Below are positions 7,776 through 14,228 of a DNA stretch of 14,254 nucleotides, piece after piece. The notes under the pieces were generated by a model. The model did no database searches and was not told the DNA's origin. It saw only the letters and a program-made list of their open reading frames with translations. The translations under genes were made by a program, and so were the position numbers. The stretch is from contig JAFAVN010000398.1 of the NCBI GenBank assembly GCA_019242435.1, positions 1-14,254 of the forward strand, read 5' to 3'. This DNA comes from Verrucomicrobiota bacterium (lineage in GTDB: Bacteria > Verrucomicrobiota > Verrucomicrobiia > Chthoniobacterales > JAFAMB01). Position 1 is the stretch's first letter, and each line of letters begins with the position of its first letter.

Positions 7776-7867
7776 CTTTCGCTCCCTTCGGCGGCATTAC
7801 CCGCATCAGGTTCAAAGGGTTCCACGGCAGAAGCCGTGAATCTCAGCCGAAGGCTCCCCTGCAAAAG
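7776..7867 (-). promoter_or_regulatory. TPP riboswitch (THI element) upstream of thiC
   Basis: Reading the minus strand from 7867, CUUUUGC (7867-7861) pairs over all 7 positions with GCGAAAG (7782-7776) to close P1. Between them lie the conserved aptamer blocks in order: GGGGAGCC, GGCUGAGA, an inserted CACGGC/GCCGUG hairpin, ACCC, UUUGAACCUGAU, then GCGG-GUAAUG-CCGC and GAAGGGA. These are the pyrimidine-sensing CUGAGA and pyrophosphate-sensing GAACCUGAU/GGGUAAUGCC elements of the THI box. The aptamer ends 21 bases before the thiC AUG with no terminator between, which points to control of translation rather than transcription. Confidence 0.96.
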
Positions 7868-7991
7868 CTCAACTTGGATCGGATGACCCCGACAAGCAAG
7901 GGCGAATCTGAACCCTCGCTGAAGCTCGGTAGGACGAATGGCAGATGGCAAATGAGACAGGACAAGTTCCACGCGAAGCGGTATATGGCCG

Positions 7992-8026
7992 GAATTTGTG
8001 ATCTGTGATCTGTCATTTGTCATTTG
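7992..8026. repeat. Heptamer tandem repeat
   Basis: TGATCTG occurs twice (7999-8012), followed directly by TCATTTG twice (8013-8026), preceded by the related GAATTTG (7992-7998). The left arm of the palindrome carries a degenerate version (CAGATGG, CAAATGA at 7942-7955). A 7-base period is not a helical turn, so repeat slippage inside the element is as likely as protein binding. Confidence 0.7.
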
Positions 8027-8045
8027 TTATACCCGAGCTTCGGGC

Positions 8046-8050
8046 GAGGA
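8046..8050 (+). promoter_or_regulatory. Ribosome binding site that fixes the monooxygenase start
   Basis: GAGGA six bases before the ATG at 8057 is a strong Shine-Dalgarno match, rare in this window. It decides for 8057 over an in-frame TTG at 8024. It can pair with CCTCGCT in the left arm of the palindrome (7914-7920). Confidence 0.75.
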
Positions 8051-8056
8051 TTCTTC

Positions 8057-9655
8057 ATGAACGACGCACCTGTTCTAATCGTGGGCGGCGGTCCGGTCGG
8101 CCTCTCGCTCGCTCTCGCTTTGGCTCAGCACCAGGTCAAAAGCGTTCTTTTTGAGCTGAAAACGCAGCTCGACCCGCATTCGCGAGCACTCGGCATCCTA
8201 CCGCGCACACTGGAGATTTTCCGCGATTGGGGAGTATACGACCGATTCATTAAGACCGGTCAATTAATTGATCGGGTCGATCTTTGGGAGGCGGGTAAGA
8301 CAAAGCCTTTTGCCAGCGTCGATCTTTCCGTGTTTAAACAGATCAGTTCTGCGGGTGGGGTGCTTATTCTGCCACAAGATCAAACCGAGGCGTTGTTACT
8401 GGACGCAGCGAAGGCTACGGGATTCACGGAAGTACTTTTTGAGCATAAGGCCACTGGGTTCACCCAAAACGGCGACGGCGTCACCTTGGAGGTGACACGA
8501 CCTGATGGTGTTTCCCAGTCTTTCCATGGCCGGTATCTGGTCGGCTGCGACGGTGCGCGCAGCACTGTCAGAACTAATCTGGGCTGGGAGCTAGAAGGAA
8601 AAACTTACCCTACGCGCATGTTATTGGGTGATATTCGCCTCCGGGACCAGAGGGACCAGTTACCATGGCCCCTGTTTGCATCGGTTGAGCATGGTGGGTT
8701 AGCCGGTATCCGCTACCAACCAATGCATTGGCGGTTTATCGCCACATTGGAGGGGAGCGAAACGGACGCAGCCGCTCAGGAACCGGTAAATCTCGATCGG
8801 AGAGTTCACGCGCTGTTCGGGCCCGGTCCTTACGAGTGCCTCTGGTCAAACGTGTTTCACATCCATTGCCGGACCAGCCCGCGGTTTCGCCAAGGTCGCG
8901 TGTTACTGGCGGGTGACGCCGGGCACATCAACAGCCCGGCCGGCGGCCAAGGAATGAACAGCGGGATTCAAGATGCCCATAATCTCGCGTGGAAACTGGC
9001 TAGGGCCTTGGCCGGCGCTGATGCGGAAGCGTTACTCTCTTCGTACGAGTCAGAACGGCGGGAAGTAATTGTTAAGACCGTTGATGTTTACACTGATTTC
9101 CTTACCAGAACAGTTTTGCTCGGGCCCAGGTTTATTCGGAAGTTGGTGCCGGCCGCCTTGTGGGCTCTTCCTCGCCTCGGTTTGTTTTCGGTCGTGGCAC
9201 CTAAGGCCGGAATGCTGGATGCCGTCTATAGCCGGTCGCCGATTCTATCTGGCCGGGGAGCCTGGATCGGTAAGCGCGCTCCGGACGGCGAGGTGCGTGA
9301 CCCGGACGGTCGAGCCGCACGTATCGTCGACTTAACCGGTCCGGGACCAGCCCTGATCCTTTTCGACGACGGCCGCTTGCCAGGTTGGGAGGTAACCCAA
9401 GTTAGCCGGCTGTTTCAAGACATTAATGATCTGCAGGTGATCCGCCTTTTTCCGAACGACGAAGCTAAAACGGGCGCCGGATACGTTGACGCTTCGGGAG
9501 GCAGCCTGTGGAAAGAGTGGGCGGTTACCGGTGGTAGCACCGCTCTCCTCCGACCGGACGGCTACGTAGGCTGGATGGGCCGCCGGCCCAGTCCGGATGA
9601 CCTTCGGAACGGAGTCAGGCAGGCATTGGGGATGGAGACACCCGCCCCTGTTTGA
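8057..9655 (+). CDS. FAD-dependent aromatic hydroxylase-type monooxygenase
   Basis: Class A flavoprotein monooxygenase of the PheA/TfdB/MhpA-like family, which uses FAD, NAD(P)H and O2 to hydroxylate aromatic or polyketide substrates. The 532 residues include the GGGPVG nucleotide-binding turn (10-15) with an acidic residue ending strand 2, the GCDGARSTVR NAD(P)H/FAD block near 163-172, and the GD motif in LLAGDAGHINSPAGGQGMN near 284-302, followed by the DAHNLAWKL helix. About 130 C-terminal residues look like the thioredoxin-like domain of the longer family members. The substrate cannot be predicted, and no ring-cleavage genes accompany it, so detoxification or cofactor-like hydroxylation is as likely as a catabolic role. 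Its leader overlaps a long palindrome that could hide the ribosome binding site. Confidence 0.88.
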   Translation: MNDAPVLIVGGGPVGLSLALALAQHQVKSVLFELKTQLDPHSRALGILPRTLEIFRDWGVYDRFIKTGQLIDRVDLWEAGKTKPFASVDLSVFKQISSAGGVLILPQDQTEALLLDAAKATGFTEVLFEHKATGFTQNGDGVTLEVTRPDGVSQSFHGRYLVGCDGARSTVRTNLGWELEGKTYPTRMLLGDIRLRDQRDQLPWPLFASVEHGGLAGIRYQPMHWRFIATLEGSETDAAAQEPVNLDRRVHALFGPGPYECLWSNVFHIHCRTSPRFRQGRVLLAGDAGHINSPAGGQGMNSGIQDAHNLAWKLARALAGADAEALLSSYESERREVIVKTVDVYTDFLTRTVLLGPRFIRKLVPAALWALPRLGLFSVVAPKAGMLDAVYSRSPILSGRGAWIGKRAPDGEVRDPDGRAARIVDLTGPGPALILFDDGRLPGWEVTQVSRLFQDINDLQVIRLFPNDEAKTGAGYVDASGGSLWKEWAVTGGSTALLRPDGYVGWMGRRPSPDDLRNGVRQALGMETPAPV

Positions 9656-9657
9656 AC

Positions 9658-9706
9658 GAGCGCGAACGCTCTGAATGGCAAACTCGGCCGGCGAAAGGAT
9701 TTCGCC
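9658..9706. terminator. Two hairpins between convergent genes
   Basis: GAGCG-CGAA-CGCTC (9658-9671) starts three bases after the monooxygenase stop. GGCGAAA-GGA-TTTCGCC (9690-9706) is a perfect 7-bp stem. Neither is followed by a U-run in either direction. They lie between convergent genes (stops at 9655 and 9788), where they may stop or protect both transcripts. Confidence 0.4.
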
Positions 9707-9787
9707 AAGCTTGCACCAGCTAACGATTTACCAAACGGCTCCGTTCCGGTTCGGTCCGCGCGCGCTTTCACCGCGAAAATTACTTCC

Positions 9788-11170
9788 TCACGGACTTGCT
9801 GTTATCGCTCCGCTAACTTCTTTACCGCGATGCCAGACGGCGGAAATCTTCTCCGTATTGGTAATATCCTGAAGGGGGTTAGCGTCCAGGATAATGAAGT
9901 CGGCGAGCTTGCCCGCTTCAAGTGTTCCTCTGTCCTTGAGGCCGAGCAAGGCTGCGGCATGGCCAGTTGCACATTCCAAAGCCTGAGCCGGAGAAAGACC
10001 GCTGGCCACCATTAACTGTAGTTCCCGATGCTCAGCGAACCCGGGTATTCTCAAAGGTACTGCTCCGGAATCCGTGCCAAACCCGATCTGTACTCCCGCG
10101 TCGTAAAGCTTTTTCAGGTTAGCCTGGTTGGTTGCCACCGCTTTCTTAAAAATAGGAAGTCGAGGGTTGGTTCGCATTTTCTGCAGGTAGCTTGGATCGT
10201 TGAGCAGTTGTTGCAAGGCAGGCTGTAAAGCAGCTTGAAAGAAAGCGCTCTTAGTCCATTCAGGTTGCTCTGCGTAGATATAAAAACTCTCGTCGAGACT
10301 AAGCGTAGCGATGTACCAAACCGACGCGGACTTCATTAAACCGACAAATTGCGCATCGACCGGCTGATCGCGGACTCCATGTGCGATGATATCCGCTCCT
10401 GCTTGGATCACGGTCTTTGCGTCATCTAAGTAGTAGATATGGCAGGCGACTCGTAAACCAGCTCCGTGAGCTGCCTGAATAGCAGCTCGATAAATCTCCG
10501 GTTTAATTTTGGGCGCTGTTCCCAGGAGATCATCCACCCATATTTTAATTAGATCGGGATGGCGAGCGGCCATGTCGCGTACAGCGGCTTGGGCTTCCTC
10601 GGGTGTTTGCGGCCGATAAAGCTGATCATTGCCAACCGGTATGGTAGCGGCCGACGGTGCACCTAGAGGAGCACCAATTCCGCGATCCGCACCAAAAAGA
10701 TCGGCGCCTGGATTTTTGCCCGCGTGCTGTTCGTCCCGAAGCTGGTAAAATAAATCGCTATTCAGCCCGAGTGCCATCACCGAGGTTACTCCGTATCGTT
10801 CATATTGCCGGAGTTGTCTCAAAATGTTTTCTCGGTTGTAGTTCTCCGGTTTAATGCTGACGCCGTCCACTAATCCGACGTGCGAATGATCTGAAATTAG
10901 GCCCGGAACAATGGTTTTGCCGCTACAGTCGATAACCTTTGCATCGGCAGGATACTTCACTGTATTCGGCGCCCCTACGGCATTGATCTTATCGCCTATG
11001 ATGACGAGAACACTCTCTTCCAGAGGCGGTCTGCCGGTACCATCCAAGAGCCTTGCGCCACTTAAAACGATCACATTACCAGCCTCCTCGGAGCCGAGGG
11101 CCAAGTTTGCTGAAAAAAGTGATATCAGGCTACACGCAAGAAATGGTAAACGGGTCCATCGCGAAAGCAT
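9788..11170 (-). CDS. Secreted metal-dependent amidohydrolase (imidazolonepropionase-like)
   Basis: Amidohydrolase-superfamily enzyme of the imidazolonepropionase/prolidase-like exported group, 460 residues. A signal peptide is visible: Arg4 and Arg7, hydrophobic core 9-24, probable cleavage after ALG near residue 26. Metal-site residues stand in the expected order: His95 and His97 in ISDHSH, Lys209 in DLIKIW, His244 in ACHIYY, His264 in IIAHG and Asp367 in GFGTDSG. The C-terminal LGLKDRGTLEAGKLADFIILDANPL is the usual return to the small beta-sandwich. Relatives cleave dipeptides, N-acyl amino acids or lactams; the substrate here is unknown. It stands alone with its own candidate promoter and is convergent with the monooxygenase gene. 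The TTE/DAN tail and intact ligands argue that it is active. Confidence 0.88.
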   Translation of the reverse strand: MLSRWTRLPFLACSLISLFSANLALGSEEAGNVIVLSGARLLDGTGRPPLEESVLVIIGDKINAVGAPNTVKYPADAKVIDCSGKTIVPGLISDHSHVGLVDGVSIKPENYNRENILRQLRQYERYGVTSVMALGLNSDLFYQLRDEQHAGKNPGADLFGADRGIGAPLGAPSAATIPVGNDQLYRPQTPEEAQAAVRDMAARHPDLIKIWVDDLLGTAPKIKPEIYRAAIQAAHGAGLRVACHIYYLDDAKTVIQAGADIIAHGVRDQPVDAQFVGLMKSASVWYIATLSLDESFYIYAEQPEWTKSAFFQAALQPALQQLLNDPSYLQKMRTNPRLPIFKKAVATNQANLKKLYDAGVQIGFGTDSGAVPLRIPGFAEHRELQLMVASGLSPAQALECATGHAAALLGLKDRGTLEAGKLADFIILDANPLQDITNTEKISAVWHRGKEVSGAITASP

Positions 11171-11189
11171 ATCTCTTGCTCTTTTTTGT

Positions 11190-11218
11190 TATATAATCGC
11201 AATGCGTGTGCATGGCAA
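11190..11218 (-). promoter_or_regulatory. Candidate sigma-70 promoter of the amidohydrolase gene
   Basis: On the minus strand TTGCCA (11218-11213) and TATATA (11195-11190) are separated by 17 bases, 19 bases before the ATG. TGCATG (11209-11214) and CATGCA (11223-11228) form a 6-bp inverted repeat that overlaps the -35 box and could be an operator. Based on consensus matching only. Confidence 0.4.
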
Positions 11219-11325
11219 AGGGCATGCAAGAAGTAAATTTGCCCGGTACCGTCCGATAGGCGGCACGCAGGCGTATCCGGTGCTGGCAGGGAAGCATCGC
11301 CGGTTCCCCTGACCTCGCTAACGGC

Positions 11326-11802
11326 CTACCGATACTGGCGGCGCCGGTCCCACAAGCGCTTTAACAGATTATCCAGCGAAAACCACCCAGGTCCGAAGCA
11401 GAAAATAATCAGCGCCGAGAATAGAAACGGGAACGGGTCCGCTTTAACGAACTTATCTGAGTCACTGAAAAAGCTGGCGACCGCTTGTGGATCCCCCGCA
11501 AAGTAAGCAACGATCATTGCTACAATTACCGGGATTGAGGCCAGCCGAGAAATTAGGCCTACCAAAATCAAGGCTCCGCCTAAACATTCGGTTAGTCCGA
11601 CCACATAAACGTTTAAGCCGGGGAAGGGAATCCCAAGACTGGCAAAGTACTCGGTTACTTTGCCGTGGTTAATTAACTTACCCCATCCTATAATGAGTAA
11701 TTGCCAGAAAAAATAAAGCCGTATGGCTAGGAGAAAGACCGGCTGGCACAACTTGCCAATCTGGATCAGCAGTGCATACGCGCGATCGACAATATCTTTC
11801 AT
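11326..11802 (-). CDS. DoxX-family membrane protein of the buf cluster
   Basis: Integral membrane protein of 158 residues with four predicted helices (about 20-40, 63-83, 88-103, 124-141). The DoxX signature region GWGKLINHGKVTEYFASLGIP occupies residues 39-59, and a second conserved block TECLGGALILVGL follows. The ATG at 11802 is chosen because its ATGA overlaps the TGA stop of the DUF2063 gene, indicating translational coupling; an earlier in-frame ATG at 11868 would lie well inside that gene. DoxX proteins accompany gig/bufferin operons, where a link to metal or redox handling at the inner membrane is suspected but not established. It is the last gene of the cluster; no strong terminator follows. 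Confidence 0.85.
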   Translation of the reverse strand: MKDIVDRAYALLIQIGKLCQPVFLLAIRLYFFWQLLIIGWGKLINHGKVTEYFASLGIPFPGLNVYVVGLTECLGGALILVGLISRLASIPVIVAMIVAYFAGDPQAVASFFSDSDKFVKADPFPFLFSALIIFCFGPGWFSLDNLLKRLWDRRRQYR

Positions 11803-12755
11803 GAAGGTAGATAGAACCAGCCCAAGGCTGACCAGGTATCGAACCAGTTCTTGATGATACCGGTCCAATCGCGATCGGTTCTGCCGCTTTCTGATAGAGC
11901 GGATTCACAGGCAGCAGCGACCGTCTCACCTTTCTCCAAAGCTGTTAAAATCCGATATTCCTCGGGCTCTAAACGCTTTGAGTAAACCATATTTTCATAG
12001 CGGTGAACTGCGAGAAGCACTTTCTGTTTTTTTGGCAGCCTGACTGGTTTTCGCCGCGAACCCCGAGGGGCTGAATGCACTGCGTTGCTGGCTTCGCCTC
12101 GCAGACCGTCTTCTTCGCTCTTCTTGACGGCGATCAGGAAGTCATCCACTGCATAGTCCAATTCTAACAGACTGAGATATGGCTGGAGGCCCAGTATCAA
12201 CTGGTCGGCTGATTTTGTCAGAATATCGTCGGCGTCAATTGATCGTTTGGCCGGCCCATCAAACGCCACCGTCTGGGCCCACTCGAACCGTGCCATATCG
12301 ATGGCTAAAGCTTGCCGGGGAGCAGTCCAGTCCGGCTCCTCCCGAAGGAATTGTTCCAGACGATCTCCTAAGTCGCGTAAGGTGTAAGAATTAGACGGGT
12401 AACGCTCTAGATAGGCAATCGCCAGTTTCGTGAATTTGCTGGTGCCCAAAATAGTCCTCAACCCTGGGTAATCATCATGCAGGCAGTCCAGTACGCGAAA
12501 CCAGTACTGGCGATTATAAATTTCGAGACGCTCGAATGAGGTCAGGCGATCATTTGGTTTAATAAATTGAGCAGCAACTTCCTTTGTCGACCTGCCATCC
12601 GACCACGTCTTCTGCATTCCCCAACGCGGAGTCAGGGGACGGAAAAGCGCGTTTGTCATGATCCGTTGCAGTTCTCTTAGCTCTTCGCGGGAGCCAATCG
12701 AACTACCTGGCGGCGATGACGTTTTCTCGGAACTTGTCCGCTTTAAGCGCTTCAT
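11799..12755 (-). CDS. bufC: DUF2063 MNIO partner protein (BufC/HvfC-like)
   Basis: Partner of the adjacent DUF692 enzyme; in bufferin and related pathways this family presents the precursor peptide to the MNIO enzyme. The 318-residue protein has the N-terminal DUF2063 pattern: ELRELQRIMTNAL, then RLEIYNRQYWFRVLDCLHDDYPGLRTILG, SNSYTLRDLG and DMARFEWAQTVAFD. A C-terminal winged-helix-like part follows (EYRILTALEKGETVAAACESAL...WFDTWSALGWF). Start: the ATG at 12755 has TGAGGT five bases upstream, so the gene begins 53 bases inside the bufB coding region in another frame. The first 25 or so residues (Lys/Ser-rich) are therefore constrained by the overlap and may be dispensable. The stop overlaps the DoxX start by 4 bases. 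Confidence 0.88.
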   Translation of the reverse strand: MKRLKRTSSEKTSSPPGSSIGSREELRELQRIMTNALFRPLTPRWGMQKTWSDGRSTKEVAAQFIKPNDRLTSFERLEIYNRQYWFRVLDCLHDDYPGLRTILGTSKFTKLAIAYLERYPSNSYTLRDLGDRLEQFLREEPDWTAPRQALAIDMARFEWAQTVAFDGPAKRSIDADDILTKSADQLILGLQPYLSLLELDYAVDDFLIAVKKSEEDGLRGEASNAVHSAPRGSRRKPVRLPKKQKVLLAVHRYENMVYSKRLEPEEYRILTALEKGETVAAACESALSESGRTDRDWTGIIKNWFDTWSALGWFYLPS

Positions 12756-13548
12756 GGTGAACCTCATCAAAGGATGGAATACGATCATCCCACTCCAGTA
12801 AGGTGGCCGTATTACCGACCAACTTAATGGCATGCGCATAGAGCTTCCAAACCGGGTCTAATACTGGATGATCGTGAGTATCGAGTATGTATTTCTCAAA
12901 CTTCGAGTGACCGGCAATATGAATCTGACCAACGCGATGATGGGGAATATTATTTACATAGTCGTACGGATCGAAATTGTGATTCTTCGAGGAGACATAG
13001 ATGTTATTTACATCTAATAAAATTCCGCAGTCAGCTAACTCCACAACTTCGCTCAGAAACTCCCATTCCGTCATCTCGGATGCGTGGAATTCAGCGTAAC
13101 TACTGACATTCTCCACGCAGATCGGAACCTCAAGGAAATCGCGAGCTGCTTTTATTTTTTCGGCGGTGTGCTTGGCGACGGCAAAAGTGTACGGCATGGG
13201 TAAAAGGTCGTGCGTATAGCGTCCGTCAACGCTTCCCCAGCAGAGATGATCCGATAACCAGGGGGTATTGGTGCGCCGGACTAAGCGCTTTAATCTGTTA
13301 AGATGGGTTCTGTCGAAATCATCGGCGGACCCGAAGTAAATGGCGACGCCGTGTTGGACTACTCGGTATTGTTCGAGGATTTGATCCAGCACCTCTAATG
13401 GACGGCCGCTGTCGACCATGAAATTTTCCGATATGATTTCAAACCAGTCTACGACTGGCTTCTTAGCCAAGATATGTCGATAATGAGGTACCCGGAGACC
13501 GATGCCGATCCCATAGTCGGTAAAGCCATTAAACTCGTTAGAAGGCAT
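12703..13548 (-). CDS. bufB: DUF692 multinuclear non-heme iron oxidase (MNIO), BufB-like
   Basis: TIM-barrel enzyme of the MbnB/BufB/TglH family, which uses a two- or three-iron cluster and O2 to modify cysteines of RiPP precursors (oxazolone-thioamide in methanobactin, thiooxazole in bufferins). The 281 residues have the usual length. Candidate ligand motifs appear in order: QHGV (His66), SDHLCW (Asp100, His101), CVENVSSY (Glu146, Asn147), LLDVNNIYV (Asp179, Asn182), QIHIAGH (His210, His214), LDTHDHPV (Asp223, His225, His227) and LLEWDDRIP (Glu252, Asp254). As I recall the family, SEH, ENPSSY and ER-D are commoner at three of these places, so this is a somewhat divergent member. It follows the peptide gene after a 233-bp gap. 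The start ATG has no Shine-Dalgarno sequence, but the GYGIGL-like N-terminus (residues 12-19) is in place. Confidence 0.92.
   Translation of the reverse strand: MPSNEFNGFTDYGIGIGLRVPHYRHILAKKPVVDWFEIISENFMVDSGRPLEVLDQILEQYRVVQHGVAIYFGSADDFDRTHLNRLKRLVRRTNTPWLSDHLCWGSVDGRYTHDLLPMPYTFAVAKHTAEKIKAARDFLEVPICVENVSSYAEFHASEMTEWEFLSEVVELADCGILLDVNNIYVSSKNHNFDPYDYVNNIPHHRVGQIHIAGHSKFEKYILDTHDHPVLDPVWKLYAHAIKLVGNTATLLEWDDRIPSFDEVHHEALKADKFRENVIAAR
12761..12766 (-). promoter_or_regulatory. Ribosome binding site of the DUF2063 gene inside bufB
   Basis: TGAGGT on the minus strand, five bases before the ATG at 12755. It lies within the 3' end of the DUF692 gene and supports a start that overlaps that gene by 53 bases. 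Confidence 0.6.
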
Positions 13549-13730
13549 AATTGAGCAAAATTGGTTTCGGAGGTGGGGTACCCAGACGGCAACCCGGAGA
13601 GGAGAGGCTAGACTCAGCAGGCACGATGGACAAGGGTGAACAGCTTCCGCGCAATTAAATTTCGATCGTCCGGCATGCTGACTGGGGTACCAACTCGCCC
13701 GGTCCGGGCTGCGTTTGTCCTTCTGTCCAG

Positions 13731-13760
13731 GTCCGGCAACCGGTCTCGCAGCTGCCGGAC
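13731..13760 (-). terminator. Hairpin between the peptide gene and bufB, possible attenuator
   Basis: GTCCGGCA (13731-13738) and TGCCGGAC (13753-13760) are perfect 8-bp reverse complements around a 14-base loop, 21 bases past the stop of the peptide gene. GCCCGGTCCGGGC (13697-13709) forms a second short palindrome further on. There is no U-run, so partial termination or 3'-end protection of the peptide mRNA is more likely than full termination. This would give more peptide than enzyme. Confidence 0.5.
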
Positions 13761-13781
13761 TTAGCGCTTGGTAATTACCGA

Positions 13782-14048
13782 TTAAGACGGATTGTTAGTG
13801 GCGCATCCTCCTTTACCTTTGCAGGAGTTCTTGCCTTTGCACCCGTTGTCACCGGTCTTGCAGCCACCCTGGCCTTTACACGAGTTCTGTCCCTTACAAC
13901 CGTGCTTTCCTTTTTGGTCATCAGCCAGGGTACGGACGGAGGTTCCGGCTTTGTTCTGGACACTGCTCGCGTAAGCTTGAACGGCGAGCGATCCACTCAA
14001 CAGACCGGCGATAGCTGCGCCGGCGATCATCGCTTTTGATGGCTTCAT
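13782..14048 (-). CDS. bufA: BufA-like exported six-cysteine RiPP metallophore precursor
   Basis: Likely substrate of the downstream MNIO enzyme. From the ATG at 14048 the protein has 88 residues: Lys2 and Lys5, a hydrophobic Ala/Gly/Leu core (7-24), probable signal peptidase cleavage after AYA (27), then a Lys/Gly/Cys-rich mature part of about 61 residues. Cysteines lie at 51, 57, 63, 70, 76 and 82. Residues 51-69 and 70-88 are tandem copies of CKG[QK]NSCKG[QK]GGC followed by a short tail. There is little hydrophobic residue content after the signal, so it is not a globular enzyme. Similar Cys-Lys-Gly peptides beside DUF692 genes are known as bufferin-type metallophores that bind copper in the periplasm; this assignment rests on context and composition. 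An ATG at 14123 would put 25 polar residues before the signal peptide and is rejected. Confidence 0.85.
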   Translation of the reverse strand: MKPSKAMIAGAAIAGLLSGSLAVQAYASSVQNKAGTSVRTLADDQKGKHGCKGQNSCKGQGGCKTGDNGCKGKNSCKGKGGCATNNPS

Positions 14049-14130
14049 GTGGTTTTTCTTCTTATCTGAGGTGTATTGTGTGGCTGTTTTTTCCGAGAGA
14101 TCGTGCTCTGGGAAACTTGTCATCTTATTG

Positions 14131-14160
14131 CTGCCGGGAATTTCAGGGCCCGGACGGCAG
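14131..14160. other. Hairpin upstream of the peptide gene
   Basis: CTGCCG (14131-14136) pairs with CGGCAG (14155-14160), with overlapping CCGGG/CCCGG (14134-14138, 14149-14153) as an alternative inner stem. It lies 83 bases before the bufA-like ATG, in its leader or promoter region. No U-run follows on either strand. I found no convincing -35/-10 pair in 14049-14254. Confidence 0.4.
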
Positions 14161-14228
14161 TAATGTTCATAGATGAGAGCAGTTCTGTGCTATGCTAAAG
14201 ATTAGTTTCGGATAATTTTTTGCGGTTT

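Larger units (their letters stand above)
7910..8053. repeat. 144-bp imperfect long palindrome (intergenic repeat element)
   Basis: The left arm 7910-7970 aligns with the reverse complement of the right arm 7991-8053. By hand, 46 of 63 columns match, with two single-base gaps; the ends GAA.CCTCGC...GAAGCTCGG and the inner ACAA.TTCC are best conserved. The 20-base loop is 7971-7990. Seven mismatches are of the kind that become G-U pairs in plus-strand RNA, raising the paired positions to 53 of 63. The element lies between the thiC riboswitch and the monooxygenase gene, and its right end contains that gene's ribosome binding site. It could be a MITE relic or a dispersed palindromic repeat that now serves as a 5' leader hairpin. 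Confidence 0.7.

Noticed and set aside
7992..8026. Possible CRISPR repeat
   Set aside because: The units are 7 bases long and contiguous, with no spacers and no cas genes in the window.
8024..8056. Upstream TTG start for the monooxygenase
   Set aside because: GAGGA at 8046-8050 points to the ATG at 8057, and the flavin fold begins right after that codon.
13775..13996. 73-residue minus-strand ORF in another frame of the peptide gene
   Set aside because: The bufA-like frame has a signal peptide and a cysteine repeat; this frame is an Arg/Lys/Thr-rich shadow.
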